From: a virus
Length of the DNA: 64,000 nt
Direction: 5' to 3' (one strand)
IMG/VR virus record: IMGVR_UViG_3300044715_001611
Span: 121,657 to 185,656 of that record
Shown here: one piece after another, positions 23,513 to 32,279 of the stretch
How positions within the stretch are numbered: the stretch's first letter is position 1
How the letters are laid out: each line of letters opens with the position of its first letter
Notes under the pieces: generated by a model
Told to the model about the DNA's origin: nothing
Database searches by the model: none
Seen by the model: the letters and a program-made list of their open reading frames with translations, nothing else
Made by a program: the position numbers and the translations under genes

Positions 23513-23724
23513 CCCGCGGTCGCGAATGCGGCCCTGGCTTCAATACCTTGAAAGAGGCGAAGTCACACCTGAAGGAAATCGTGGAGGAGGACATGCAGCG
23601 CGGGAAGGCCCGCTTCGGTCAAATCTCCAAGATCCACACAAAACCACATCATTACCGTTTGGTGATTGGTCCGCGCTGCGGATACAACATCTACTCGGAA
23701 TACAACATTATCGGAATCAAATGA
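23491..23724 (+). CDS. Hypothetical basic protein, 77 aa
   Basis: AGGAGG immediately precedes the ATG at 23491, which lies within the end of the previous gene (22-base overlap). Beta-alpha start (HNYVIVARGRECG) and a basic tail. Unknown. Confidence 0.65.
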   Translation: MHNYVIVARGRECGPGFNTLKEAKSHLKEIVEEDMQRGKARFGQISKIHTKPHHYRLVIGPRCGYNIYSEYNIIGIK

Positions 23725-23969
23725 GTAAACCCAAAAAAGACAGGCAGGTATGGTTGCTGGAGGAGGGTGCGTATTTCAGTGACGGCGGTTTGGTGGTGCT
23801 GGCCTCTGAAACAAAGAAGGCGATCGTGCGTTGGGTGAAGGAACACTACCCTGCGTTCAAACGCTGTCGCGCCCAGGAGCGTAGCTGTGAAATGTTCTGG
23901 CAGAATAATGAAAGTCGTACGTGGCTCCGTCTCGCAGGTTGGTATAGCTGCCCGCTGCTGCTCAAATGA
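23721..23969 (+). CDS. Hypothetical protein, 82 aa
   Basis: ATCAAATGAGTA start. Contains VWLLEEGAYFSDGGLVVLAS and a Cys/Trp-rich C-terminus. Unknown. Confidence 0.65.
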   Translation: MSKPKKDRQVWLLEEGAYFSDGGLVVLASETKKAIVRWVKEHYPAFKRCRAQERSCEMFWQNNESRTWLRLAGWYSCPLLLK

Positions 23970-24100
23970 AGAAGCACAAGAAGCGGCCTGATCACGCAAT
24001 TGCCTGGGATAAAAAGAACCCACGATTGAAGTGGGCGGGGCTGTCGAACGATGAACGGGTCGTAGTTCGGCTGGCCTGGCAAAACAAGGCAGGCAAATGA
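23966..24100 (+). CDS. Small basic protein, 44 aa
   Basis: ATG 23966 to TGA 24098-24100, with ATGA overlaps at both ends, which is good evidence that it is translated. Lys/Trp-rich (KKHKKRPDHAIAWDKKNPRL). Unknown. Confidence 0.6.
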   Translation: MKKHKKRPDHAIAWDKKNPRLKWAGLSNDERVVVRLAWQNKAGK

Positions 24101-24312
24101 GCACATGGCACCAAGATCAGGCTCGCGGCCGCGCCTACAAGGCAGGCAATCCGACCGTATTCTGGCACGAGACCCTATGGACGGTGGTCGTGGACCCACC
24201 AAACGAGATGACCTGCCTCATGCGCTTTGACGCAGAGCAGGCAGCACGCAAATACCAAAAGAACGCGGCGCACTCCTATGTGCTGCCGCCATATCCAAAT
24301 ACCAAGAAATGA
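24097..24312 (+). CDS. Hypothetical protein, 71 aa
   Basis: ATGA-coupled. Central strands FWHETLWTVVVDPP; Lys-rich end. Unknown. Confidence 0.65.
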   Translation: MSTWHQDQARGRAYKAGNPTVFWHETLWTVVVDPPNEMTCLMRFDAEQAARKYQKNAAHSYVLPPYPNTKK

Positions 24313-24962
24313 ACTCGCAAACCATAGACGGAAAATCGGGACTGATGACATGCGCCTGCGGCAAGGAACTGCACATGCGTCGCTTCGTGGGAGGGGAAAT
24401 TCAATGCAAACAATGCTGCAGGAGATATGACAGCCGCGGATATCAATTGGCTGCACCTCCACCCCCGACAGTGGCGCTGCCGGACTTCAGTCCGAGTAAA
24501 CCCACCCGGTTCGCGCAAAGAGGTAAACGCATACCGCATAAAATGACCAAAGAAGAGGCCACGGAAATTTATCTGAGCACACCAGTCAGAAAAGGACGGC
24601 AGACAGAGAGGTTCCGGCAGGCCAGGCAATTGCTGACGGATTTGGGGGAGACGCGGGTGTTGAAAAAGCGAAAGCTTAAAAGCAAAAATAAAGCCGTTCC
24701 ATGGACGCCCAAGGAATTGCCTGGATTTGAAATGGTGCCGGAGACAATGCCTGTATCGGTGGCGGACGGAGCGCAACTTGGAATCCCGGAGATGCCCCAA
24801 ATGAAAAAAGAAAAACAGAAGCCTATGTCCATGCTCGCCCTGTCGGCTATGGCGGTTCACATGAACAATTGTCCGCAGTGTGGAATTAATTTGAGTATGC
24901 TGCAAACCGCCTACGAACTCACGCTGGCTGGGCAGCAACAAGACAATGACGAAACAAACTAA
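24309..24962 (+). CDS. Zinc-ribbon protein, 217 aa
   Basis: The N-terminal ribbon has CAC (about 15-17) and CKQCC (about 32-36); a second Cys pair CPQC lies near residue 190. The middle is Lys/Arg-rich (KKRKLKSKNKAV). The layout suggests nucleic-acid binding; no specific family. Confidence 0.7.
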   Translation: MNSQTIDGKSGLMTCACGKELHMRRFVGGEIQCKQCCRRYDSRGYQLAAPPPPTVALPDFSPSKPTRFAQRGKRIPHKMTKEEATEIYLSTPVRKGRQTERFRQARQLLTDLGETRVLKKRKLKSKNKAVPWTPKELPGFEMVPETMPVSVADGAQLGIPEMPQMKKEKQKPMSMLALSAMAVHMNNCPQCGINLSMLQTAYELTLAGQQQDNDETN

Positions 24963-25242
24963 ACAACAGATGATGCATGAGCTGCTGAAAGCCCACGCAT
25001 CCCGGAGCGTCATACTCCTGGGATATTTTGGGCAATCAAATGCCAGCATCCGCGCAAAGACGGAACTTACAGATTCGCAAATCAACCGCATTCTTCGGAG
25101 GGCCGGCGTCACGCGGAAGCTGTATCGGGACGGGGACGGCATGAGCGCCAAGGTGGTGCTGGGGCAGGTGTTCCATCACAGACCAATGCAACCACACCGG
25201 TATATGAGGTCATTGCATCGGGTGATATTGAAGGCGAAATAA
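24946..25242 (+). CDS. Helix-turn-helix DNA-binding protein, 98 aa
   Basis: LTDSQINRILRRAGVTRKLYRDG (residues 41-63) is a helix-turn-helix: LTDSQI, turn, NRILRRAG, followed by a basic YR(D/N)G wing seen in small phage regulators. Likely a transcriptional regulator; target unknown. It overlaps the previous gene by 17 bases. Confidence 0.6.
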   Translation: MTKQTKQQMMHELLKAHASRSVILLGYFGQSNASIRAKTELTDSQINRILRRAGVTRKLYRDGDGMSAKVVLGQVFHHRPMQPHRYMRSLHRVILKAK

Positions 25243-25284
25243 TTGCAGACAGACGTAAACAAAAAACCAAAACCAAAAACACAC

Positions 25285-25851
25285 ATGAGCAAACACACAC
25301 GTAACCAACTGCCACTACCCGCCAACTTCGAACTGAATCCGGAACTGCATCACTATTTCGATGAGCAGATCACGTCACCAAACTTGCGGTTTCTGAAGCG
25401 GCATCTTCCTGCCGCCTGCAAGGAATTGCGGAGCTACAAGGAGGATATCGAAAGCCGGGTGAGAGCCGGTGAGCCGCTGAAACACATCGCGGACTTGTAT
25501 CGGCATAAAATGTTGCAATTCCGCACGCTGTGCGAAACGGCGAATATCAAAGTGCCGGCGAAAAAGACTAACAAGAAGAAGAAGTCCGCACCAGTCGCTG
25601 CGCCCGAAAGCCCGACACCTGCCAATGGTCTGATAGAGATAGCGCAGGCATTGTCAGCATTCATAAAAGAAACCGAGGCCCATCACGCCACAGCTGCGAA
25701 GGAAAGGAAGGCCATAATCGCGGTCTTGGCGCGAATTGCGAATTGCCGGGCAATCTCGGTGTCGTGGCCGGAACTGGTGCAGTTTTCCGGTAAGCCCGAG
25801 CAGCTGAGTATGGCGTTCCAAACACAGGAGCCGCAGGCATGCAATGGTTGA
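25285..25851 (+). CDS. Hypothetical helical protein, 188 aa
   Basis: Follows a 42-base spacer rich in AAACCAAAACC. Two helical halves (about 10-85 and 125-165) are separated by a Lys/Pro linker (KKTNKKKKSAPVAAPE). Possibly DNA-associated; no family. Confidence 0.7.
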   Translation: MSKHTRNQLPLPANFELNPELHHYFDEQITSPNLRFLKRHLPAACKELRSYKEDIESRVRAGEPLKHIADLYRHKMLQFRTLCETANIKVPAKKTNKKKKSAPVAAPESPTPANGLIEIAQALSAFIKETEAHHATAAKERKAIIAVLARIANCRAISVSWPELVQFSGKPEQLSMAFQTQEPQACNG

Positions 25852-26026
25852 TTACATGAAAACACGAAACCAAATCAGAGACGCATTCCTGTCCGCGCTG
25901 GATGGTAATTACCACGCGAAGGAGCTGGTCCGCACCACTGGAATGCCCGAGGACGAGGCCAAACAAATCGAGGCGCTATGGATCGAGCTGAGCGCCGAAC
26001 AGGCCAGGGAGAGGATCGACAAATGA
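25844..26026 (+). CDS. Hypothetical protein, 60 aa
   Basis: Overlaps the previous gene by 8 bases; an alternative start lies at 25856. It has a small winged-helix-like pattern (RDAFLSALDGNYHAKELVRT). Unknown. Confidence 0.6.
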   Translation: MVDYMKTRNQIRDAFLSALDGNYHAKELVRTTGMPEDEAKQIEALWIELSAEQARERIDK

Positions 26027-26229
26027 GATCGATCCACGAAATCCAAGATGAGGCCGGCTGGAATGACAACACGCTCCTGGAATTGCTGCTGGAGTGGGTT
26101 GAGACCTATTGCCACGAAGACGCCGTTGCCCGGTATTTGGCAGCTAGGCTGAAAGACGAGCAGGAGCCGCCAGAGACGACAAAACGAACCAGAACACCAC
26201 GCGACAAATGCCCTACCATATTACCGTAA
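26023..26229 (+). CDS. Hypothetical protein, 68 aa
   Basis: ACAAATGAGA start. Acidic helix (NTLLELLLEWVETYCHEDAV) and a basic tail. Unknown. Confidence 0.6.
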   Translation: MRSIHEIQDEAGWNDNTLLELLLEWVETYCHEDAVARYLAARLKDEQEPPETTKRTRTPRDKCPTILP

Positions 26230-26702
26230 ACGGAGTGCCGTACTGCCAGGCCCCTGTCTATTCCATGCTGAAGGCAGCCGGAGCGTCCGCTGAAGCGCAA
26301 TGCGCTTGCGGATATGGGCATAAGCTCCCGGAGGCGGAGACCGATGCCGCCAAACTCGCAAGGGCATTGCCGGATGCAGTGGTGAAAGTCGCGGAGGGAC
26401 TCTGCGGCAACAACCCATGGTGGAGCATGCCGAACGGCAGGCATGCCGCCGAAATGGAGGTGGCGATGGATGACTACCGCACAGATGCCCACGCAGGGGA
26501 TAAACCGACGCGCAGGCTGGCACGCTACACCGTCATCGTCGAGCGGGAGCTTGGGGATGAGGACGGACAAAACTACCTCGACGTCATCGACGAATCCTCA
26601 GCCATTCAGCAGCTCCGCGATGAGATTCAGGAGGCGTTTGATGAGGGGCGCCTCGCAGGTAACTTCAACATCGAAAAACGAGAGGAGATTGAAATCAAAT
26701 GA
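26208..26702 (+). CDS. Hypothetical protein, 164 aa
   Basis: ATG 26208 lies inside the end of the gene before (22-base overlap). Contains a CAC pair (about 31-33) and an acidic C-terminal helix. Unknown. Confidence 0.68.
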   Translation: MPYHITVNGVPYCQAPVYSMLKAAGASAEAQCACGYGHKLPEAETDAAKLARALPDAVVKVAEGLCGNNPWWSMPNGRHAAEMEVAMDDYRTDAHAGDKPTRRLARYTVIVERELGDEDGQNYLDVIDESSAIQQLRDEIQEAFDEGRLAGNFNIEKREEIEIK

Positions 26703-27526
26703 GCAAATCCAATTACGCCGGCCTCGACTACTCTGGTCCCGGTGCCACATGCAACCGGGACATCTCCAAAGGCATCCGCTACGGAGTCATCAGCCAGCAT
26801 TCCGTGCAGCATGACGCAATGTCCGACATCTGGAACAATGCCCAGGATCTGAGCTGGGAGTGCGCGAAGGATGACCTGCTCGACCGTATCATGGCCTCGC
26901 TGGCGTCAGAGACGCAGGATGAGCGGCTGGCGAATGTGGCGCATGATATCAAATATCTGTACCGCGATCCCGTATGCCGTTCAGTGGCAATGGAGATCGA
27001 AGAGCTTGGGGACGACAGCGCACCGAGCCGGGAGGAAGTATGGGATGTCATCTCGGACAAATTCGGTGATACCTATGAGTGTGACGCCCGAGATTGGCGC
27101 TGGGAGGAGCATGGCTACGTGCTGGAGAACTGCCTGCAATCGGACATGTTCGTCTCGAAGAGCCCATATTTCACGTATGCGCAATTCTGTTCTCCGTGCG
27201 TACCTGGAGGCTGCAATCTGGACAGCCCGTTCGAAGGCCTGGCTGTGCCGCAGGGAGATCACAAGTCATTCGCGGAGGACTTCGCATTGGAGGCGGATGC
27301 CGCCGGCTTTGCCAAATGCTTCTGTCTGGGGCATGATTTCTTTGACAAGGATCAGGCACCCTACGAGGTGTTCAGCGTGGCGACAGGCAAGCGGGTGGTA
27401 ATGGTGGAGAAATCAGTTCCGTGTCCTTCCTGCAAAGGAACCGGCATTTGGCAGCCGACCGGCATTATCTGCGGCAATTGTCGCGGGACATTGAGTGTGA
27501 TCGCGAAAGTGGAGGAAGAACAATGA
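26699..27526 (+). CDS. DnaJ-type zinc-motif protein, 275 aa
   Basis: The C-terminal segment PCPSCKGTGIW, then IICGNCRG (about 240-265), is the CxxCxGxG pair of DnaJ-like zinc centres. The preceding 235 residues are acidic, Trp-rich and unrecognised. Starts at AATCAAATGAGC. Without a J domain it is not a chaperone in the usual sense. Confidence 0.72.
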   Translation: MSKSNYAGLDYSGPGATCNRDISKGIRYGVISQHSVQHDAMSDIWNNAQDLSWECAKDDLLDRIMASLASETQDERLANVAHDIKYLYRDPVCRSVAMEIEELGDDSAPSREEVWDVISDKFGDTYECDARDWRWEEHGYVLENCLQSDMFVSKSPYFTYAQFCSPCVPGGCNLDSPFEGLAVPQGDHKSFAEDFALEADAAGFAKCFCLGHDFFDKDQAPYEVFSVATGKRVVMVEKSVPCPSCKGTGIWQPTGIICGNCRGTLSVIAKVEEEQ

Positions 27527-27756
27527 GGCGCTTCTACGCCATCCGATGCTACGAGTCACCATTTGGAAGCGACTGCTACTACACGAACGCAGGCATGCGG
27601 ACGGAGGTCGTGCATTTCGACTCCCAGAAAAAGCGGGACGAGTGGGTCCGGAAACCATCCGAATGGCCCGAGGTATTTCGTCAGGCAGTGCCATCCATGT
27701 ATGTGGTGCATTGCCCTGCGGACCACGCAAACATCTACGTGAAGGAGGCGGCATGA
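27523..27756 (+). CDS. Hypothetical protein, 77 aa
   Basis: GGAGG upstream, ATGA overlap. RRFYAIRCYESPFGSDCYYT suggests a small beta-rich domain. Unknown. Confidence 0.66.
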   Translation: MRRFYAIRCYESPFGSDCYYTNAGMRTEVVHFDSQKKRDEWVRKPSEWPEVFRQAVPSMYVVHCPADHANIYVKEAA

Positions 27757-28022
27757 AACTGATCCGCGAAGGAGATTTGATTTATGCCCCAGTCCCAGAC
27801 TGGATGGATCGCCCACGCACGCTGCTCTGCGAGCGTAGTGAATGCGGCGAGGCAGTGGTGCCAAGCGAGACCGGTGACGACCTGGACATGTGCCTCTACT
27901 CGCTGCGCAACTGCAATGACGAGGCCGGCAGGCTGCCTGATGGCACCGAAGTGGAATTGGATGGGGTGGTTCTCGGACATTTCGAGAGCTTCCATTTCAT
28001 CCCAGCAAAGAAAACCAAATGA
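27753..28022 (+). CDS. Hypothetical protein, 89 aa
   Basis: AAGGAGG upstream. Cys-containing acidic protein ending in FIPAKKTK. Unknown. Confidence 0.66.
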   Translation: MKLIREGDLIYAPVPDWMDRPRTLLCERSECGEAVVPSETGDDLDMCLYSLRNCNDEAGRLPDGTEVELDGVVLGHFESFHFIPAKKTK

Positions 28023-28573
28023 AGAAACAATTCAACGCAGCAAACGGAATTACATTCCTGGTAAGAGTGGTGCCTAAGGGAGGGCCCTACGGGGCGGAGT
28101 GGTGTCTCACCAACAAAGGCAAGGAGCCCCTGGTGGAGTTCTATGACACACGAAAGGCATGCGACTATGATTTCGTCGGCAGTAAAGAGGCGGCAATCAA
28201 AGCCGGGGCTCCTGTGCTCGGGCAGTTTGTGAGCCGGTATAGCATGGCGACGATCATGGCGCATCCCAGGGCTAGCGGACTCGATTTGATGGGCTACGAG
28301 CCCAGCTGGAAGATTGACGGCGGCACCATGGAAAGCATCCAAGATTGGTTGAAGTGGCTGGAGGCGGAAGAGGACAGTCAGCCAGCGTTCGACGCGCTGG
28401 CGCAGATGCATACCAACTTCGACTTCCTGCTCAAGCATATCGACGCCATCCATATGGCTCTGTGCTCAGACCAGAAGCACTGGCAATATCGCACATGGCA
28501 GCAACGCACCGAGGAGGCCACCAAGGAAGCGCAGAGGCTGGCTGCAATTAAAAAAAAGGAGGACCGCAAATGA
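28019..28573 (+). CDS. Conserved phage hypothetical, 184 aa
   Basis: AACCAAATGAAG start. The N-terminal pattern FLVRVVPKGGPYGAEWCLTN, then PLVEFYDTR and GQFVSRYSMATI, resembles a phage family of unknown function. The C-terminal third is a charged helix. Confidence 0.72.
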   Translation: MKKQFNAANGITFLVRVVPKGGPYGAEWCLTNKGKEPLVEFYDTRKACDYDFVGSKEAAIKAGAPVLGQFVSRYSMATIMAHPRASGLDLMGYEPSWKIDGGTMESIQDWLKWLEAEEDSQPAFDALAQMHTNFDFLLKHIDAIHMALCSDQKHWQYRTWQQRTEEATKEAQRLAAIKKKEDRK

Positions 28574-28737
28574 TGCTACAAAAAGAAGTGATGAAATGGC
28601 TGAAGACCATTCCCGAAGACAGCGGAATTGCAATTGATGACGGCGGACTGGCGCTGGTGGAATTGGATGCGGACAATGACGAGACGGACAATTACATTGA
28701 AATCGGCGGGATACCGCAGGATGAGGAGGAAGAATGA
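28570..28737 (+). CDS. Small acidic protein, 55 aa
   Basis: AAGGAGG upstream; ATGA overlaps on both sides. Strongly acidic with ALVELDADNDETDNYIEIGG. Unknown. Confidence 0.62.
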   Translation: MMLQKEVMKWLKTIPEDSGIAIDDGGLALVELDADNDETDNYIEIGGIPQDEEEE

Positions 28738-28937
28738 GCAATACACATGAAAGTCCAAGGCTGAATCCATATCAGGTCTCCCAGCTGATTACGCTGGCAG
28801 AGATCGTGGCTGAGATGGTGGACTACGATGACGACGGAACGGTGGGGCATTGGGACGGCGGCCTGTTCTGCCCGGAGCTTCCCGAGCACGTAAAGCTGGC
28901 TCGGGAAATCCTGCACAGCATCAACCAACGCGAATGA
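28734..28937 (+). CDS. Hypothetical protein, 67 aa
   Basis: GGAGG upstream. Helical (QVSQLITLAEIVAEMVDYDD). Unknown. Confidence 0.64.
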   Translation: MSNTHESPRLNPYQVSQLITLAEIVAEMVDYDDDGTVGHWDGGLFCPELPEHVKLAREILHSINQRE

Positions 28938-29353
28938 ACATCACACCAAAAATCACACCGCCGCGGATTACGAAACTGGAACCAAATCAAATTTTCGTGT
29001 TTGGCAGCAATGAGCGAGGGATTCATGGGAAAGGCGCAGCACTGCAGGCCAAGCAGAAATTCGGCGCACGCCAGGGAGTCGGCGTCGGCAGGAGCGGGAA
29101 CACCTACGCGATTCCGACCAAGGACGAGCATATCAAGACATTGCCCCTGCGGGTCATAGCGGATTACATTGCGGAATTTCTACGCTATGCGGTCACCTAC
29201 CCGGAGTTGGAATTCCTGGTCACCCAGGTCGGCTGCGGGTTGGCCAATTGGACACCTGCGCAAATCGCGCCGCTGTTCTTCCGGCACGAGATCCCCAACA
29301 ACGTCAGCCTGCCGAATGAATTCTGGCTGGCTGGAAACAACTACGAACAATGA
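28934..29353 (+). CDS. A1S_2505-type macro-like phage protein
   Basis: A 139-aa protein with FVFGSNERGIHGKGAALQAK then FGARQGVGVGRSGNTYAIPT (about 20-62), the signature of the A1S_2505 family of phage non-structural proteins. The GSN-x2-G-x-HGKGAA loop recalls macrodomain ADP-ribose-binding loops. FLVTQVGCGLANW follows near residue 93. Possible roles are binding or removing ADP-ribose marks, or sensing a nucleotide; only the family assignment is firm. ATGA overlap upstream. Confidence 0.8.
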   Translation: MNITPKITPPRITKLEPNQIFVFGSNERGIHGKGAALQAKQKFGARQGVGVGRSGNTYAIPTKDEHIKTLPLRVIADYIAEFLRYAVTYPELEFLVTQVGCGLANWTPAQIAPLFFRHEIPNNVSLPNEFWLAGNNYEQ

Positions 29354-29427
29354 ACACAAGTGTCAATGAGGCGCAGGCATTCCTGCTGGAAGCAAAGAAG
29401 CCAAAGACGAAGAAGAAAGCCAAATGA
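29350..29427 (+). CDS. 25-aa Lys-rich micro-protein
   Basis: ATG 29350 to TGA 29425-29427, overlapping both neighbours by ATGA. MNTSVNEAQAFLLEAKKPKT followed by KKKAK: a helix with a basic tail. Small but well placed. Confidence 0.5.
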   Translation: MNTSVNEAQAFLLEAKKPKTKKKAK

Positions 29428-29723
29428 AGTGCAAACTGATCTGCATGAGCTTCGACGGGGAATACAAAACGGAGCGGCCGGAATTCGACAACGAGGACGA
29501 CGCATGGGAATACGCCAACGACCTCGGGTCCAAATGGTATTTCTATCCGTTCTATTTCGTGGTGACGGCGTCCGGCAAGACGATCAAGGATGCGCCTTTC
29601 CCCTTGGATCATTTGAAGGGACAGCGTGTAGCCCGAGTAGCGAAGTGCTTTGCGGAGTTCGCAAAGACAGAAGAAGCAACAGGCATGGACTGCGAGCAAT
29701 ATGCTTTCGCCGTGCCGGTTTAA
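29424..29723 (+). CDS. Widespread phage hypothetical, 99 aa
   Basis: SFDGEYKTERPEFDNEDDAW, then NDLGSKWYFYPFYFVVT and GKTIKDAP, is a recurrent phage protein pattern of unknown role. Confidence 0.78.
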   Translation: MKCKLICMSFDGEYKTERPEFDNEDDAWEYANDLGSKWYFYPFYFVVTASGKTIKDAPFPLDHLKGQRVARVAKCFAEFAKTEEATGMDCEQYAFAVPV

Positions 29724-29734
29724 CCAAAATACAA

Positions 29735-30490
29735 ATGCCAACACCAATTACAATCCAAGCCTACGAATTCGACGAGCTGAGTGAATCAGCCAAGGAGCGA
29801 GCCCGTCAGTGGTATCGAGAATCCGACGACGATAGCTATTGGAGCGAATGCGTCATTGATGAAGTGGTCGAGCAGGGGGAGCTGATGGGAATTGAGTTCG
29901 CGCCGTTCGGGCGGAAATGGAGGAATGCCAAAACCGGCACGGAGGGTGTCGACAACTCGCCGCGCATTTACTGGTCCGGCTTCTGTAGTCAGGGCGATGG
30001 GGCCTGCTTCGAGGGCACATGGAGCGCCAGTGCCGTAAATGCAGACAAGGTGGCACATGGATGGGGCGAATCGCCTGAGACCACACAAATCAAGCGCATC
30101 GCCTCGGTCTTCGCGGAGATCGCCAAGGCGTATCCCTACTCCTCGTTCAAGGTGAAGCATTCCGGGCACTACTACCACGAGCACTGCACGGACTTCGACT
30201 TCTACGAAGGAGCCGATGACATGGACCCACATCACCCGGCGCTGGTGGCGCACATCAACAAGGAGGACCCCGAGGACGATCAAATCGAAAATGCCAGACA
30301 GCGCTACGCCGAGGCATTTCCGGAAAAGGATCTGAAGGAGAACGCCAAGGATCTGATGCGGTATATTTATGCTGCGCTCGAACGGGAAGATGAGGATCGC
30401 AACTCAGACGAGCGGGTCGATGAGAACATCAAATGCAATGAGTATTTGTTCAGCGAGGAAGGCAAACGAACAGCCGTATTAAACCTATGA
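29735..30490 (+). CDS. Widespread phage protein (FCSQGDGACF family), 251 aa
   Basis: ATG 29735 was chosen; the frame is open upstream. YEFDELSESAKERARQWYRE and IYWSGFCSQGDGACFEG are hallmarks of a widely distributed phage family, often loosely labelled antitoxin of a toxin-antitoxin stability system. I see no toxin partner, so I keep only the family-level call. Acidic throughout. Confidence 0.8.
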   Translation: MPTPITIQAYEFDELSESAKERARQWYRESDDDSYWSECVIDEVVEQGELMGIEFAPFGRKWRNAKTGTEGVDNSPRIYWSGFCSQGDGACFEGTWSASAVNADKVAHGWGESPETTQIKRIASVFAEIAKAYPYSSFKVKHSGHYYHEHCTDFDFYEGADDMDPHHPALVAHINKEDPEDDQIENARQRYAEAFPEKDLKENAKDLMRYIYAALEREDEDRNSDERVDENIKCNEYLFSEEGKRTAVLNL

Positions 30491-30900
30491 AGACGCCTGA
30501 TTATAAATTGCACCTCAAGGTGCTGGCACCCAGCGTGGTGTTTTCTGTGGCATGGAGCCCCGACGAGGATGCTCACTGGGATGGAAACCCGGACTGGAAT
30601 CCCGAGGATGAAGGCTTCGAGCCCTTCAACACCGATGTGTATGCAAAGACCATCGTCGGTGGCGAGGAAATCAAAGGCTGGGCCTGCATGGGTGGCACTT
30701 GGGAGAAGCCGGAGGAAAAGGATCCGGAGATAGGAGGTTACCTCCCGCAAATGCTGGGGGAGGCTGCCACGGATCTGCTCAAACAGGAATTGCCATTGAA
30801 AATACAAATCGAGCTGCGCGCGGTCACCGCCTATTTGAAGGCTGTGATGCGTCAGCGATGGGAAGACCAACAGAAAGAACACACCACAAATGCAAATTAA
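30487..30900 (+). CDS. Hypothetical protein, 137 aa
   Basis: ATGA overlap. Trp/Asp-rich acidic N-terminal half (WSPDEDAHWDGNPDWNPEDE), helical C-terminus. Unknown. Confidence 0.7.
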   Translation: MKTPDYKLHLKVLAPSVVFSVAWSPDEDAHWDGNPDWNPEDEGFEPFNTDVYAKTIVGGEEIKGWACMGGTWEKPEEKDPEIGGYLPQMLGEAATDLLKQELPLKIQIELRAVTAYLKAVMRQRWEDQQKEHTTNAN

Positions 30901-31174
30901 CAAAGAGACCAAAAAGATTGTCGGACTGATCGCGGATATTGCGGACTTCGGAATTGAGCACACGCGACATGACGATGATGTGTCGGCAGATCACCCATAC
31001 CGGCGGGGCGGCTACGAGACTGTCGGGCACACGGTGGCCTGCTGCATCAGCCAGTGGATCACGCATGACAGCGAAGGCACCAGCGATGTCTGCGAAGCGC
31101 TGAGGCTGGACGAGTTCCCTTCCCGGAAGAAAATCGAGAAGCGGCTGCTGAAGTATTTGAAGGGACGCAAATGA
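30890..31174 (+). CDS. Hypothetical protein, 94 aa
   Basis: CACAAATGCA start, 11-base overlap with the gene before. Helical with Cys-containing TVACCISQWIT. Unknown. Confidence 0.68.
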   Translation: MQINKETKKIVGLIADIADFGIEHTRHDDDVSADHPYRRGGYETVGHTVACCISQWITHDSEGTSDVCEALRLDEFPSRKKIEKRLLKYLKGRK

Positions 31175-31383
31175 ACCTTCAAAGACTGCGCCTGCTGGGA
31201 TTTGACGAGTCCAAGCACGTACCATTCACCAAGCACTTCACGGCGCGCTGCTCCCAATGCATGGCGCTGTGCATCAATGGAACGCCATGTCACGAGACTG
31301 GCTGCCGGAACGCGATGCGCGAGTGCAATGGCTGCAATGCAATCATTCCGAGGAATCGGAAATACTGCGACGACTGCATATGA
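31171..31383 (+). CDS. Small Cys-rich (zinc-binding) protein, 70 aa
   Basis: Cys pairs CSQC, CINGTPCHETGC, CNGC and CDDC suggest two zinc sites in 70 residues. ATGA overlap. Unknown partner. Confidence 0.68.
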   Translation: MNLQRLRLLGFDESKHVPFTKHFTARCSQCMALCINGTPCHETGCRNAMRECNGCNAIIPRNRKYCDDCI

Positions 31384-31595
31384 AAAAACCACCACTGACC
31401 GCAGAGCAGATCTCCGCCTATTTGGCGACTGGAGGCAATGCCTGTCCGTTTTGCCAAAGCGAGAGCATCGAGGGCACCGACGAACGCAACTACTACGGCG
31501 AGACGCAGGACCAACTAATTGAATGCCTGACGTGCGGGAGACAATGGTGGGATGTCTACAAGCTGACGGATGTGATACCGACGGAGGAATCATGA
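31380..31595 (+). CDS. Zinc-ribbon protein, 71 aa
   Basis: CPFC and CLTC (about 22-25 and 49-52) form a standard two-knuckle ribbon, ending GRQWWDVY. Possibly nucleic-acid binding. Confidence 0.72.
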   Translation: MKKPPLTAEQISAYLATGGNACPFCQSESIEGTDERNYYGETQDQLIECLTCGRQWWDVYKLTDVIPTEES

Positions 31596-31900
31596 ACACC
31601 AATCGCGTAAACCCGCCGCCACCAGCCCCAATACTCGCAGCCATCGACCACGTCCGCCAATTCCATCCGGAAGTGGACATGGTGGTATTCAATGACATGG
31701 GTCGCTGGCAATTCATGGGCGAGGACTTCGAGCGTGTGAAGTTCGGGGAGTTTGACCCAACCACCGGTCTGTATGGTGGAATTGGTGTTGGGATATTGGA
31801 GGCGGCTGCGGATGAGGCGAATGCCGTGTTCGGGCTGCCTGCGGTCTGGCAGGCCTACACGTCAGCCGAGGGTATTTACCCGCAGGAGGGCGAAGCATGA
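31592..31900 (+). CDS. Hypothetical protein, 102 aa
   Basis: GGAGG upstream. MVVFNDMGRWQFMGEDFE in the middle. Unknown. Confidence 0.68.
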   Translation: MNTNRVNPPPPAPILAAIDHVRQFHPEVDMVVFNDMGRWQFMGEDFERVKFGEFDPTTGLYGGIGVGILEAAADEANAVFGLPAVWQAYTSAEGIYPQEGEA

Positions 31901-32082
31901 CCGGCTGGAAGAAATGCCCCAGCGTAATGACCGGAGGCAAACCCCACTTTTACAAGAAGGGGGAGCTGACCGTGGTATGGGACAGGATGAGCAAGAACTG
32001 GTGTCTGGAAAATCGGCTGATGGTCATTGAGAGATTTCCCAGCGCCACAGCCGCCATGAAGTCACCGCTGACTCGCGTATGA
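31897..32082 (+). CDS. Hypothetical protein, 61 aa
   Basis: AGGAGG upstream. Basic small protein (KKGELTVVWDRMSKNWCLEN). Unknown. Confidence 0.64.
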   Translation: MTGWKKCPSVMTGGKPHFYKKGELTVVWDRMSKNWCLENRLMVIERFPSATAAMKSPLTRV

Positions 32083-32279
32083 AACACCTCGTATGGGTCA
32101 AATACAGCGAGAGAACCCCTGAGTGTTATAGGGACGACATCACACCGCCCGGCGTATGGGTGCCAAATGGGGACGGACCGATGGGACCGAAGACCGCCGA
32201 AAGAGTGGCGCGCGAAATACAGCAAGGCTGCCCTGGCGTAAAAGCGCTGGCGCTGCCGGCAAATCAACAACCAACATGA
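32079..32279 (+). CDS. Hypothetical protein, 66 aa
   Basis: ATGA overlap. A Gly/Pro loop (PPGVWVPNGDGPMGPKTAE) is followed by a helix. Unknown. Confidence 0.62.
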   Translation: MKHLVWVKYSERTPECYRDDITPPGVWVPNGDGPMGPKTAERVAREIQQGCPGVKALALPANQQPT

